A stretch of DNA of 64,000 bases from Desertivirga brevis (GCF_017355835.1 NZ_JAFEWF010000001.1:372001-436000); one strand, 5' to 3'. Counted from the stretch's first letter, positions 53,487-62,253 are shown. Numbers and translations are program-made. The notes: generated by a model not told the origin, from the sequence alone.

Positions 53487-54679
53487 CCTTTTTTAAAGAT
53501 TAAAGCAATGGTGGTACCTTCATTTTGTGCACTCTGGCAAATTACATCGCCACCCATTAATTCTGCGTATCGTTTAACTATATTTAATCCTAACCCTGTT
53601 CCTGGGATATTTCCGGTATTGTGAGCCCTAAAAAAAGGTTCAAATAAGTTCTTCTGTTCCTCTTCAGGAATTCCAATTCCATTGTCCTTTACCGAAATGC
53701 AAACTTCAGAATCTGAAACTTCTGTATTGAATTCAATAAAGGTATTTTCCCCAGAATATTTTATAGCATTAGAGACGAGATTTATTATCGAATTCCGCAG
53801 CAAAGAAGGATCAAGAAATACGTCAGCTCTTTCCCCTGTATGCTGGTAAAAGATATGCTGATTTTGCTTGGCTATCAATTGCATTTCTTCTATAATCCCT
53901 TCAGAGAACTTCACCAGATCAAAATGTTGAAACTGGACTTCCGTTCTACCTGCTTCCAACTTTTCTAAAGATAAGAAGTCATTCAGTATCCCCGTAAGGT
54001 GTCCCACAGAATTCTTGATCTTTGAAGTGTGCTTCAGAATATTATTCTCATCTTGTTTCTGAAGATACTTCTCAATTAATGAAGCCGAGAGTTGTACCGA
54101 ACTCAAAGGAGTACGGAATTCGTGAGAAGCCATCGATACAAAACGCGTTTTTAACTGATTAAGTTCCTTTTCCTTTTCAAGAGAGTGACTTGCCTCGTCT
54201 CTGGCTATTTCAAGCTCAGTGATCAGTTCTCTTAAATCGTGAGTACGTTCTTTTATAGTTTCCTCAAGTTTCTCAGTGTATTTTCGGAGGTTCTCTTCGG
54301 CTGCTTTCTCTTTAGAAAGGTCGTGTATAAATCCAGTAAAAATCTTTCTGCTTTCGTATTCAACCTCACTAACTGCAAGGCGAAATGGAAAAGTGCTCTT
54401 GTCTTTCCTAAGACCTCTAACCTCCCGGCCGATTCCAATAATACGCTTTTCACCTGTTGACTGGTATCTATTGATATAGCCGTCGTGAGAACTTTTGTCC
54501 GGTTCTGGCATCAATACTGATATATTCCTACCTACCAGTTCTTCTTCTTTTTCATACCCAAATAAACGTAATGCTGCTGGGTTCATACTTTCAATCAAGC
54601 CCTTGGAGTCGATTGTAATAATGCCGTCAATAGCAGTACTTATAATGGCATGTAGAAGATTTAATTTATCTATGCTCAT
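53483..54679 (-). CDS. PAS-domain sensor histidine kinase
   Basis: 398 residues, no transmembrane helix, so a cytosolic sensor. PAS domain with PAC-type C-terminal part (~10-125: IDGIITIDSKGLIESMNPAALRLFGYE), coiled coil (~130-170), HisKA with H-box SMASHEFRTPLSSVQ, and HATPase_c with NLVSNAIKYS, DNGIGIPEEE and GTGLGLNIV. FixL-like layout; whether it binds heme or senses redox cannot be told. It overlaps the REC-CRP gene by four bases and is its obvious partner. Confidence 0.93.
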   Translation of the reverse strand: MSIDKLNLLHAIISTAIDGIITIDSKGLIESMNPAALRLFGYEKEEELVGRNISVLMPEPDKSSHDGYINRYQSTGEKRIIGIGREVRGLRKDKSTFPFRLAVSEVEYESRKIFTGFIHDLSKEKAAEENLRKYTEKLEETIKERTHDLRELITELEIARDEASHSLEKEKELNQLKTRFVSMASHEFRTPLSSVQLSASLIEKYLQKQDENNILKHTSKIKNSVGHLTGILNDFLSLEKLEAGRTEVQFQHFDLVKFSEGIIEEMQLIAKQNQHIFYQHTGERADVFLDPSLLRNSIINLVSNAIKYSGENTFIEFNTEVSDSEVCISVKDNGIGIPEEEQKNLFEPFFRAHNTGNIPGTGLGLNIVKRYAELMGGDVICQSAQNEGTTIALIFKKG

Positions 54680-54750
54680 TCAAAAGCAAACTTAATGTTC
54701 CTGAGTAAAAACACGTAAAAAAAGAAATTATTGTTGGGAGGAATATAGTG

Positions 54751-54758
54751 CAAATGTA
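54751..54758 (-). promoter_or_regulatory. -7 promoter element of the kinase/REC-CRP operon
   Basis: Plus strand CAAATGTA, i.e. TACATTTG on the minus strand, 71 bases upstream of the kinase ATG. Confidence 0.5.
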
Positions 54759-54851
54759 CAATATAGTGCTGGGAACTAGGATTATTTTGTGACAAAAAAA
54801 TAATTTAGAATTCTATCTTTTCCGGCAAACTCATGAAAATTATTAAGCACC

Positions 54852-54969
54852 ATTGCTTATAAGTAAGGCAGGAATAGCAATAGTATAAGTCGCCCCAGAA
54901 AATTGTTACCTTCCTGATGAGAAGCAATGTAGACTCACAGTTTTATAGGTATACAGACGGCGGGGCGAC
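54852..54969. ncRNA. Candidate structured RNA element
   Basis: Two successive stems in a stretch with no gene: ATTGCT/AGCAAT (54852-54857 with 54876-54881) and the GC-rich GTCGCCCC/GGGGCGAC (54889-54896 with 54962-54969) enclosing 65 bases. The perfect 8-bp GC stem stands out in AT-rich surroundings. The strand is unclear. It may be a small RNA, a leader element or a repeat remnant. Confidence 0.35.
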
Positions 54970-54970
54970 G

Positions 54971-54987
54971 AATTGAAAATTTCAATT
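54971..54987 (-). terminator. AT palindrome at the ppnP stop
   Basis: AATTGAAA-A-TTTCAATT, an 8-1-8 inverted repeat overlapping the ppnP stop codon. A weak terminator at best; no T-run follows on the minus strand. Confidence 0.3.
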
Positions 54988-55267
54988 ATTTATACTTACA
55001 TAAATAGGAGGTTTGTCCTTCAGATTTAACTTTGAAAGATGAATTAGCAGGAACTTCAAAAGACTGACCGTTAGTATAAGAAGTCCATTCAGAGGCTTCA
55101 GGAAGTAGAGCAACCAGTTTTCCTTCAATTACCACCATAGTTTCATGCTGAGAGGTGCCGAATTCATATTCTCCCGCTTCAATTACACCAATTGTTGATT
55201 TTCCATCTTCTGACTGGTATCCTAAAGACTTGACACTTCCGTCGAAATATTCGTTAACGTTGATCAT
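54986..55267 (-). CDS. ppnP: Pyrimidine/purine nucleoside phosphorylase PpnP
   Basis: A 93-residue cupin. The family pattern is NEYFDGSVKSLGYQSEDGKSTIGVIEAGEYEFGTSQHETMVVIEGKL, followed by LLPEASEWTSYTNGQSFEVPANSSFKVKS. PpnP (formerly DUF1255/YaiE) splits many nucleosides with phosphate. Single gene with its own -7 element upstream. Confidence 0.93.
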   Translation of the reverse strand: MINVNEYFDGSVKSLGYQSEDGKSTIGVIEAGEYEFGTSQHETMVVIEGKLVALLPEASEWTSYTNGQSFEVPANSSFKVKSEGQTSYLCKYK

Positions 55268-55282
55268 ATTTTAATTTTTCGC

Positions 55283-55290
55283 AAATATAA
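55283..55290 (-). promoter_or_regulatory. -7 promoter element of ppnP
   Basis: Plus strand CAAATATA, i.e. TATATTTG on the minus strand, 15 bases before the ATG. Confidence 0.55.
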
Positions 55291-55333
55291 GGTTGAACAT
55301 TATTCAGGCAATAGGAACAACTTTTTAATTAAG

Positions 55334-55358
55334 CCCGCACAAAGTAACTCGTGCAGGG
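55334..55358 (-). terminator. Possible terminator of the 58-residue lipoprotein gene
   Basis: CCCGCAC pairs with GTGC-A-GGG (one bulge) around a 10-base loop; the minus-strand tail is TTAATTAAAAA. It lies just past the stop at 55365. Confidence 0.4.
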
Positions 55359-55364
55359 AATAAG

Positions 55365-55541
55365 TTATCTCTTCTTACGCTGACCTGGAGCGTGGGGTTT
55401 AGCAGATTTGGATCCTGTAATTTTCTTTGCTTTACCAGGAGGAACATTACCGCTTCTTCCCGCAGTATACGTTGTACATCCGGTTAGTAAGGATACACTT
55501 ATGGTAACCAAAGCAACAAGCTTTATTGTCTTTTTAAACAT
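55365..55541 (-). CDS. 58-residue lipoprotein with basic proline-rich tail
   Basis: Encodes MFKKTIKLVALVTISVSLLT, lipobox LLTGCTT (Cys22), then a short basic tail with NVPPGKAKKITGSKSAKPHA and PGQRKKR. The VPPGxAKKxTGxKSAKP.APGQ pattern recurs in tiny Bacteroidota lipoproteins, sometimes misnamed quinol oxidase subunit 4. The function is unknown; the highly basic end may contact lipopolysaccharide or another envelope surface. The opposite-strand open frame at 55408-55596 is only its shadow. Confidence 0.75.
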   Translation of the reverse strand: MFKKTIKLVALVTISVSLLTGCTTYTAGRSGNVPPGKAKKITGSKSAKPHAPGQRKKR

Positions 55542-55626
55542 GGGATTTCATTTTAGCCTTCAAAGGTATGACTATCTCTCAGCATTTACTTGCTGACGCT
55601 TAAATTTTATAAATGACAAATCATCC

Positions 55627-56346
55627 TCATTTAATTGCACCAAAAGTAGCGAAAGAGCCATTTTTATGTAGTATTTCAACATAACGGAACCCAACATTCT
55701 TCATCATCTCGAGTTGGAAAGTGAGTGACCTTGGACTGTCTTCCTTATCGATATAATCAAAGACTTTTTGTTGGAAATCGTTTCCTCCTAGTTCTTTCAG
55801 ATAATTCCCGTATCGTTTCCAGAAGAGTTCGGTTATAGCTTTGCAATCATGAACTACCAGGTCGCTCACCCAAAAACTTCCTCCAGGTTTTAGTGCTTTA
55901 TAGATTTTGCTAAAAACCTGTTCCCACTCTTCTACCTCCCTTAAGTGGTGCAATACCGCTCCAGCCAAAACAATGTCATAACGCGACGTCTCCAACTGAA
56001 CCTCCCTGATATCTCCCTGTATGGTATTAACAGGGCAGTCTGTCTTGTCTGCCACTCTTTGTTTCGCCTTATCAAGCATTGGTATGCTAAGATCGATAAG
56101 CGTACAGTTCAGTATAGGAAGTTTTTCGAGCATTTTTAACGTGTAGTTTCCAGCTCCGCAACCTATATCAAGCAAGTTCTCTGCTTCTGGATTAACCATA
56201 CTTGCAGCCTCTGTGATCAGCTCCAGACTTAAAGGAGCATCAATTGTAGTCTGCTGGCCAGTGCCGAGATTTGAAAATCGTTCAACATCATGGTCAAATC
56301 TTTCTCGGATTTCATCTACTGTGGATTTTGATCTTTCTTTTTCCAT
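55627..56346 (-). CDS. Class I SAM-dependent methyltransferase
   Basis: 239 residues. Motif I is LLDIGCGAGNYTLKML (~75), and the acidic motif is NCTLIDLSIPMLDKAKQRV; QGDIREVQ and YDIVLAGAVLHHLREVEEWEQVF follow, then PGGSFWVSDLVVHD. Similar to UbiE/trans-aconitate-like small-molecule methyltransferases; substrate unknown. Divergent from the LysR regulator with an 89-base gap, so LysR may control it. Confidence 0.88.
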   Translation of the reverse strand: MEKERSKSTVDEIRERFDHDVERFSNLGTGQQTTIDAPLSLELITEAASMVNPEAENLLDIGCGAGNYTLKMLEKLPILNCTLIDLSIPMLDKAKQRVADKTDCPVNTIQGDIREVQLETSRYDIVLAGAVLHHLREVEEWEQVFSKIYKALKPGGSFWVSDLVVHDCKAITELFWKRYGNYLKELGGNDFQQKVFDYIDKEDSPRSLTFQLEMMKNVGFRYVEILHKNGSFATFGAIK

Positions 56347-56366
56347 GTTCTCTGGTTTGTCCTTCG

Positions 56367-56374
56367 CAAAACTA
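56367..56374 (-). promoter_or_regulatory. -7 promoter element of the methyltransferase gene
   Basis: Plus strand CAAAACTA, i.e. TAGTTTTG (TAnnTTTG) on the minus strand, 20 bases before the ATG, in the shared divergent region with lysR. Confidence 0.5.
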
Positions 56375-56435
56375 TCTGGATTATTAATATTTGTAAAATA
56401 TCAATTTTATCAATAATTCATTCCTTAAAGGTATC

Positions 56436-57362
56436 ATGGAGCTTCGTCACCTCTTATATTTTCAAACAGTAGCAGAAGAACTGCATTTTAGGAAAGCTGC
56501 TGAAAAACTATTCATTTCCCAACCGCCGCTAAGTCGGCAGATAAGAGAGCTGGAAGAGGAATTAGAAGTTTCTTTATTTAAAAGGAATAACAAACGGGTA
56601 GTGCTTACCGAAGCAGGAAAGTACTTTAAAACAGAAGTGGATGAGATCTTTGCAAAAATAGCAGCCAGCAGGCATCGACTAAAGGAAATTGAAGGCTCGG
56701 TAACTGGTCAGTTACGGATTGGATTCATCAGTTCCGTAAATCAGCAGCAACTCATAGCTGTTCTAAAGGATATAAAAATAAGGTTTCCCTACGTTAAAAC
56801 TCGCCTTTACGAGTTGCCAACCATAAAACAAGTAAAAGCGTTGGAGGAAGACAAGTTGGATGTTGGAATTATGAGAGCACCGATAAAATCAGAAAGGCTT
56901 GAAGTGAAAACCCTTTTCAACGAGCCTTTTGTTTTTGTTTTTCCTCAAGGAGAGATTGATCATTTGAATATTGAGAGTATTCAAAAATACATGACCGGTC
57001 GCCCGTTCGTTTTTTTCAATAAAGATTATGCACCCGAATACTTTCATAAGTTGGAGGAGATCTGTCAACGACTAGGCTTTTATCCAGAGGTAACGCACGA
57101 AGTGAACAATGTTCATTCAATAATGCAACTGGTAGAGAAAGGACTGGGTGTTTCTATTGTTCCCTCGTCCCTTAAAAACAGCTTTGATCATCTGAACTTA
57201 AGCTTCATAAATCTAAATCATTTGCCAATTACTACAGAAGTTGTATTAGCGCTGAAGCCTGGAAATCAACATCCTGCAACAAGATGGTTCATTGAGAAAT
57301 TCCCTATGAAAGCATCACCAGTTTATGGGCAAGTGGATACAGAAGCGGGAACCTTCCCCTAA
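56436..57362 (+). CDS. LysR family transcriptional regulator
   Basis: 308 residues. Winged HTH at the N-terminus (LLYFQTVAEELHFRKAAEKLFISQPPLSRQIRELEEELEVSLFKR), then a linker helix and an effector-binding domain (VTGQLRIGFISSVNQQQLIAVL, FVFVFPQGEID, LVEKGLGVSIVPSS). It probably regulates the divergent methyltransferase gene. Its last 48 bases overlap the 3' end of the convergent CHASE kinase gene, so about 15 codons are double-coding. Confidence 0.93.
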   Translation: MELRHLLYFQTVAEELHFRKAAEKLFISQPPLSRQIRELEEELEVSLFKRNNKRVVLTEAGKYFKTEVDEIFAKIAASRHRLKEIEGSVTGQLRIGFISSVNQQQLIAVLKDIKIRFPYVKTRLYELPTIKQVKALEEDKLDVGIMRAPIKSERLEVKTLFNEPFVFVFPQGEIDHLNIESIQKYMTGRPFVFFNKDYAPEYFHKLEEICQRLGFYPEVTHEVNNVHSIMQLVEKGLGVSIVPSSLKNSFDHLNLSFINLNHLPITTEVVLALKPGNQHPATRWFIEKFPMKASPVYGQVDTEAGTFP

Positions 57363-59036
57363 ATTACTATCCACGGTTATATAGCCATTATGTTTACTCA
57401 CTATTTCACTAGCAATAAACAAGCCCATACCGAGGCCAGAAATAAACGGAGATAAGTCATCGGAACGATAGAACTTTTCAAAAATCCTGGCTTGATGCTC
57501 TTTTGAAATTCCTATTCCCTGATCCTCAACACAAATAGTTACCTGATTATTATTTTCAAGTAAAGAAATTCCAATGGAGCCAGCCCCAGGAGAGTACTTG
57601 ATTGCATTAACCAAAAGATTCACGAGTGCTTGTTCAAGCCTTAACTTATCACCGAGAAGAGTGATCTCAGGGATAGCCTCTGGTCCCAGGATTTGATGGG
57701 AGGAATGCAGATGCAATACACTTTCAATACTTTCATTTATAAGTTCTGATAGGGGAAATGGCACACTATTGATCTTAATACTACCTGCCTGGATTTTAGA
57801 AACATCTAAAAGGTCAGCGATCAAACTGTTTAACTTATTTGCTTGAATATTAGCCTTCTTAACGAAATTGCTCTGCTTTTCGCCAAGCTGAGATCTCTCG
57901 AGCATTTGCAAGTAAGCTTTTATGCTGGTAAGTGGAGTCTTTAACTCGTGACTTGCTATCCCCAAAAACTCATCCTTCTTGCGCTCAATTTCCTTTGTCA
58001 AATTCAACTCTTCCAGGGCCGTCTGACGTTTATGAATATAATTGAGAGTTACAATATAAAGAAGTATAGAAATAGCTATTCCAAACACTAAAACAATTTG
58101 TGGCTGGGCACGTTCCACTTGGGAACCAAACTTATTATCTGTAGAGAAAACAAGAGTCCATTTGTTCCCAGCAATATTTAATGTTCTGCTAGTCTTAAAT
58201 TCTATTTCTGACCGCTGTTGTTCTCTTAGTGATTCACTAATCTCTTCCGTTTTATATAGTAAATTGTCTGCGTTAAGGTGAGTTTGATCATAAACTCTGA
58301 TATCCAGATCTGCGAATCCATCAAATACAGCATCCATAAGATCGTAGGCCCGGAACGGGATGTAAACGAAACCTTCAACATTGTTATGCCTTTCTTTAGT
58401 AGCCTTAAGTTCAGGGTTTTTATATACTGGTAAATAAAGAAGAAATCCAGGTTGAACTCCTACGTTAGTCTCTTGTATTAGGGTAACTTTCCTTGTTATT
58501 GAAGCCTCTCCAGTTTTCATGGCCCGTTGTATGGCCTGTCGACGTTTAACTTCGCTGAACATGTCAAATCCAAGCGCCCTTAGATTACGTTTATCACTTG
58601 GCTCAATATAAATAATAGGGGTGAGCCGCTGTTGGTCTGGTTTGGTTTTAATCTCGAACTTCGGATATTGCTTTCGCATCTCCAATTCAACATCTTTAAT
58701 CTGATCTATAGTGATATACTTCGCATATCCAATTCCTTGAATTCCAGGATAATTATCAGAAAGGCTTAAATTTTTAGTATATGCTTTCCACTCAACTGTA
58801 GTTACCGACCCTGAAGAGTAGAATAAAGACTGGCAGCCCTTTAATATTTGGGTGTAATCTATTATTCGTTTATCAAGCCTTTCAGCTGCCTGTTCTGTGT
58901 AAAGTTCAAAAAGTTTAGCACGCCGTAGCTTTGCTGACTTTCCTAACTGATAAAAAGAAAACAATGAAAAAGAAAGTACCGCAACAAATACGAGTACCGC
59001 GGGAAGATAGGTTTTTAGTTCTTTCTCTGTTTTCAT
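57315..59036 (-). CDS. CHASE-domain sensor histidine kinase
   Basis: 573 residues. TM1 (~13-30), an extracytoplasmic CHASE domain (~75-260: KAYTKNLSLSDNYPGIQGIGYAKYI, RLTPIIYIEPSDKRNLRALGFDMFSEVKRRQAIQRAMKTGE), TM2 (~315-335), HisKA (LGIASHELKTPLTSIKAYLQM, ~360) and HATPase_c (NLLVNAIKYS, DQGIGISKEH, GLGMGLFIASEI). CHASE domains sense small ligands such as cytokinins or peptides. No response regulator is adjacent. It overlaps the convergent LysR gene by 48 bases. Confidence 0.92.
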   Translation of the reverse strand: MKTEKELKTYLPAVLVFVAVLSFSLFSFYQLGKSAKLRRAKLFELYTEQAAERLDKRIIDYTQILKGCQSLFYSSGSVTTVEWKAYTKNLSLSDNYPGIQGIGYAKYITIDQIKDVELEMRKQYPKFEIKTKPDQQRLTPIIYIEPSDKRNLRALGFDMFSEVKRRQAIQRAMKTGEASITRKVTLIQETNVGVQPGFLLYLPVYKNPELKATKERHNNVEGFVYIPFRAYDLMDAVFDGFADLDIRVYDQTHLNADNLLYKTEEISESLREQQRSEIEFKTSRTLNIAGNKWTLVFSTDNKFGSQVERAQPQIVLVFGIAISILLYIVTLNYIHKRQTALEELNLTKEIERKKDEFLGIASHELKTPLTSIKAYLQMLERSQLGEKQSNFVKKANIQANKLNSLIADLLDVSKIQAGSIKINSVPFPLSELINESIESVLHLHSSHQILGPEAIPEITLLGDKLRLEQALVNLLVNAIKYSPGAGSIGISLLENNNQVTICVEDQGIGISKEHQARIFEKFYRSDDLSPFISGLGMGLFIASEIVSKHNGYITVDSNLGEGSRFCIHLPINW

Positions 59037-59257
59037 CTAAGCAGGTTGTTGACACGATGGAATTCACAAGACGTCAGTATATGTAAGATAAACAATATTC
59101 CTACAAATAATTCACGGGGTATGATATTTCAAACCACAAATTTAAGAATAACTCGCCAGTTAAGAAAAACCATAATGAGCGGAAGCTCCTAAATGGAGGT
59201 TTAAAGTAGCTTGAAAGTCCTTCTTGCACCTAGAGAAAAAATTAAACTTTCAAAAAA

Positions 59258-59279
59258 AAGCCGGGTTCTTGCCCGGCTT
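59258..59279 (-). terminator. Terminator of the ammonium transporter gene
   Basis: Perfect 8-bp stem AAGCCGGG/CCCGGCTT, loop TTCTTG, with a run of Ts on the minus strand; 20 bases past the stop. Confidence 0.85.
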
Positions 59280-59298
59280 CTCTATTATTAATTATAAT

Positions 59299-60612
59299 TT
59301 AAAGGCTTTCGTCATGCTGACTTATATCGAGTCCCAAACGTTCCTCTTCATCCGAAACTCTCAAAGGACTGATCAGGTCAGTAATCTTTAAAAGTACCAT
59401 TGAGCCGGCAAAAGCAAATATTGAAGCACCTACCAATGCAATCATTTGAACCCCGAAAAGATGAGTTTCTCCGAAGATCAGTCCATTACCAGTAGTATTA
59501 GCAGGATTAATGGATTGGCTTGCAAAGACGCCCGTTAAAACCATCCCAACCATTCCTCCAACTCCATGGCAGGGAAAAACATCTAAGGTGTCATCAATAG
59601 AAGTTCTTGTACGCCATTCAACAACAAGATTGCTAATTATTGAAGAAATAATTCCTATAAGTAAAGAATGCGGAATGGTAACAAATCCTGCGGCCGGTGT
59701 GATAGCAACAAGGCCAACAACAGCACCTATGCAAGTTCCCATAGCCGAAGGTTTACGACCTTTGAAGGCATCAAAAAACACCCAGGCAATAGCAGCAGCC
59801 GCAGACGCAGCCATTGTAGTACAAAGAGCAATAACAGATAGCCGACCCACCCCGAAAGCAGATCCCGCATTAAAGCCAAACCAGCCAAACCAAAGAAGCC
59901 CTGTGCCCAACATCACATAAGTGATTCGCGCAGGATTATGATTAGGCTCGTTACGACGCTTTAAAAAGATGGCTGATGCAAATGCTGCCCACCCCGCCGA
60001 CATATGCACAACGGTTCCTCCAGCAAAGTCTAAAACCCCTAACTTAAAGAGAATACCTTCGGGGTGCCAGGTTGCATGAGCCAGGGGAGCATAAATAAAT
60101 ATGAAAAAAAGGCAAATAAACAATACGTATGAAATGAAACGTATCCTCTCCGCAAATGCACCTGTAATAAGGGCAGGAGTTATAATGGCAAACTTTAGTT
60201 GGTACATGGCAAATAATGCCAATGGAATAGTAGGAGCAAGCTCCCAGGGTTTACTATCCAGCACGGTTTGCATCATAAAAAACTGAGAAGGATCTCCTAT
60301 TATTCCCCCTAAGCTTCTTCCAAAAACAAGTCCGAAACCGAAAATAAACCAGATTACTGTTACTACCGACATACAAATAAAACTTTGTAACATAGTGGAG
60401 ATAACATTCTTTTTATTAACCATACCACCATAGAAAAACGCCAAACCTGGAGTCATTATTAAAACCATTCCAGTTGCAGTAAGCATCCAGGCGATGTCTG
60501 TGGTATTGTAAACATTTTTATCAGAATTGTCCGGTACCGAAGGAAATAAAAAACAGAGAAGCGTAAAAATTAGGATAAAAAGAAAAGGAATACGCGACAA
60601 TTTATTTGCCAT
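59299..60612 (-). CDS. amtB: Ammonium transporter, Amt family
   Basis: 437 residues, signal-anchor N-terminus and 11 hydrophobic segments. Family landmarks: DIAWMLTATGMVLIMTPGLAFFYGGMV, FAGGTVVHMSAGWAAFASAIFL (twin-His region), FGWFGFNAGSAFG, and DTLDVFPCHGVGGMVGMVLTGVFA with the second conserved pore His. Passive ammonium channel. Unusually for this family there is no glnK (PII) gene next to it. Confidence 0.95.
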   Translation of the reverse strand: MANKLSRIPFLFILIFTLLCFLFPSVPDNSDKNVYNTTDIAWMLTATGMVLIMTPGLAFFYGGMVNKKNVISTMLQSFICMSVVTVIWFIFGFGLVFGRSLGGIIGDPSQFFMMQTVLDSKPWELAPTIPLALFAMYQLKFAIITPALITGAFAERIRFISYVLFICLFFIFIYAPLAHATWHPEGILFKLGVLDFAGGTVVHMSAGWAAFASAIFLKRRNEPNHNPARITYVMLGTGLLWFGWFGFNAGSAFGVGRLSVIALCTTMAASAAAAIAWVFFDAFKGRKPSAMGTCIGAVVGLVAITPAAGFVTIPHSLLIGIISSIISNLVVEWRTRTSIDDTLDVFPCHGVGGMVGMVLTGVFASQSINPANTTGNGLIFGETHLFGVQMIALVGASIFAFAGSMVLLKITDLISPLRVSDEEERLGLDISQHDESL

Positions 60613-60640
60613 ATTTTAATTTTTGGTTGTGTTGTGGGCG

Positions 60641-60648
60641 CAAAGATA
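60641..60648 (-). promoter_or_regulatory. -7 promoter element of amtB
   Basis: Plus strand CAAAGATA, i.e. TATCTTTG on the minus strand, 28 bases upstream of the ATG. Confidence 0.55.
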
Positions 60649-60740
60649 TTTCAAATACCATAAAAATTTAAGATTATTTAAAACTTTATTACCTAACACC
60701 CGTTTCTCCTGCCTTTTAGGCATTCATTTAACCAAATATT

Positions 60741-61352
60741 TTAGATTTTAACTATTCCATGAGTAAGGCTCTTCCACTGCGCCTTTGAAACGCCTAAAAT
60801 TGCGCCAACAGCAACAATTGCATTCCTTATTTTATCTTGTATTTTGTCTGTTTCAGTATTCGGTTGCTCATTTCTACCATGAACTTCTGCACTCACATCG
60901 TTTCCCACTCGTTTTACTATGAAATAACTATTAGCCTCGTCAGAAAAAAAATGAGCAGTATTGTTATCATCAGATTGCGGATTGTCGGCCGGCCTTACCC
61001 TAATGAGCGTATATTCCCAGTCTTCTTCATCATTCCTGCCTTCCTCTACTTTTTCAACTTCCACCCAGTCAAATCCCGCCCCTGATTCTGTTCCCGGTGC
61101 GGGAATATCAATCTTAAAACGATCACCCTCAGTAACGAAATCTTTTTTTTCTTTTCCCAAATTATCCGTCAGAGAAAAATCTGCAGATGCAAGTCCTGCG
61201 TATTCATGCCACCTCGAGATCGATAGCAGACGTTGACGAGCCTCAAGGTAATGGTTCCTTGCAAGCTGCGTACTTGAAAATGATTCAGTCGAAATTGTAT
61301 CGGTCTTCGCGCCCTTTATATTGTCTGGCACTAAATGATCTGGATGTTTCAT
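60741..61352 (-). CDS. Conserved hypothetical protein
   Basis: 203 residues, no signal peptide or transmembrane segment. Middle portion is beta-rich (GAGFDWVEVEKVEEGRNDEEDWEYTLIRVRPADNP, NSYFIVKRVGNDVSAEVHGRNEQP). The C-terminus (DKIRNAIVAVGAILGVSKAQWKSLTHGI) is helical and resembles a small interaction motif. I recognise no family. Monocistronic on the minus strand. Confidence 0.6.
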   Translation of the reverse strand: MKHPDHLVPDNIKGAKTDTISTESFSSTQLARNHYLEARQRLLSISRWHEYAGLASADFSLTDNLGKEKKDFVTEGDRFKIDIPAPGTESGAGFDWVEVEKVEEGRNDEEDWEYTLIRVRPADNPQSDDNNTAHFFSDEANSYFIVKRVGNDVSAEVHGRNEQPNTETDKIQDKIRNAIVAVGAILGVSKAQWKSLTHGIVKI

Positions 61353-61413
61353 AGTTAGATTTTACTATAAAACATCCTAATCATAGAATGTTTGAACCTG
61401 TTATAGAAACAAG

Positions 61414-62253
61414 TTATTCAAAAATAATCGTTTTGTTACCTGTTATAAACACACGGTCCTGAAAAACCAGTTGCAATGCTCTGTTTAACACAGATTTTTC
61501 TACTTCTTTCCCTGCCGTCACCATATCACTAACCTTGAATGTATGATTTACCGGGATCGTTTCCTGAACTATAATAGGTCCTTCATCCAGGTCATTAGTT
61601 ACGAAATGGGCAGTGGCCCCAATTACTTTAACGCCTCTTTCATGTGCCTGCCTGTAAGGACTTGCTCCTATAAAGGCAGGAAGGAACGAATGATGGATGT
61701 TTATAATTTTATTTCCAAAACGCGCAACAAAGTCAGGAGAGAGGATCCTCATAAACTTAGCAAGAACAATATAATCCGGCTCATATTCTTCGATCACTTT
61801 TATTAGCTCCTTTTCAAAATCAGGTTTGGATTTATTCTCGTGAGATATATTAAAAAAAGGGATATCGAAACGATTCGTAAAAGACTTAAGTATATCGTAA
61901 TTGCCTGCAACCATGCACACATTAGCGCCCAGGGTATTGAAATGATGTCGTATAAGAATGTCTCCCAGGCAATGATATTCCTTAGTAACCAGTACGGCAA
62001 TTTTCTTTTCCTTCTTTGGGTTTATGGTAACTTTAGCACTTTCAGGCAAAGCGTTCTGTAATTCACTTAGAAGCATCGCTTCATTTACCACGACTCCAGA
62101 ACATTCTATCCTAGCAAAAAAGGTGTTGTTATCCTGATCCACGAATTCCCGCATCGCAGTAATATTGAGGTGATGCCTTGCCATTAATTCTGAAATGATT
62201 GCTACTAAACCAACTTTGTCCTTGCATTCAATCAGTATTAAATTCTCATTCAT
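61414..62253 (-). CDS. purU: Formyltetrahydrofolate deformylase
   Basis: 279 residues. ACT domain at the N-terminus (LILIECKDKVGLVAIISELMARHHLNITAMREFVD), then a formyl transferase domain with LAKFMRILSPDFVARFGNKIINIHHSFLPAF (catalytic Asn/His region), GASPYRQAHERGVKVIGATAHFV and DLDEGPIIVQE (catalytic Asp). Hydrolyses 10-formyl-THF to formate and THF, regulated by methionine/glycine in E. coli. Confidence 0.95.
   Translation of the reverse strand: MNENLILIECKDKVGLVAIISELMARHHLNITAMREFVDQDNNTFFARIECSGVVVNEAMLLSELQNALPESAKVTINPKKEKKIAVLVTKEYHCLGDILIRHHFNTLGANVCMVAGNYDILKSFTNRFDIPFFNISHENKSKPDFEKELIKVIEEYEPDYIVLAKFMRILSPDFVARFGNKIINIHHSFLPAFIGASPYRQAHERGVKVIGATAHFVTNDLDEGPIIVQETIPVNHTFKVSDMVTAGKEVEKSVLNRALQLVFQDRVFITGNKTIIFE

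Noticed and set aside
54914..54921. CTGATGAG, the first half of a hammerhead ribozyme core
   Set aside because: No matching GAAAC segment or stem II in the correct place on the plus strand; the match is eight bases and likely chance.
55408..55596. Plus-strand 62-codon open frame
   Set aside because: It is antisense to the 58-residue lipoprotein gene, which has a convincing signal peptide and lipobox.
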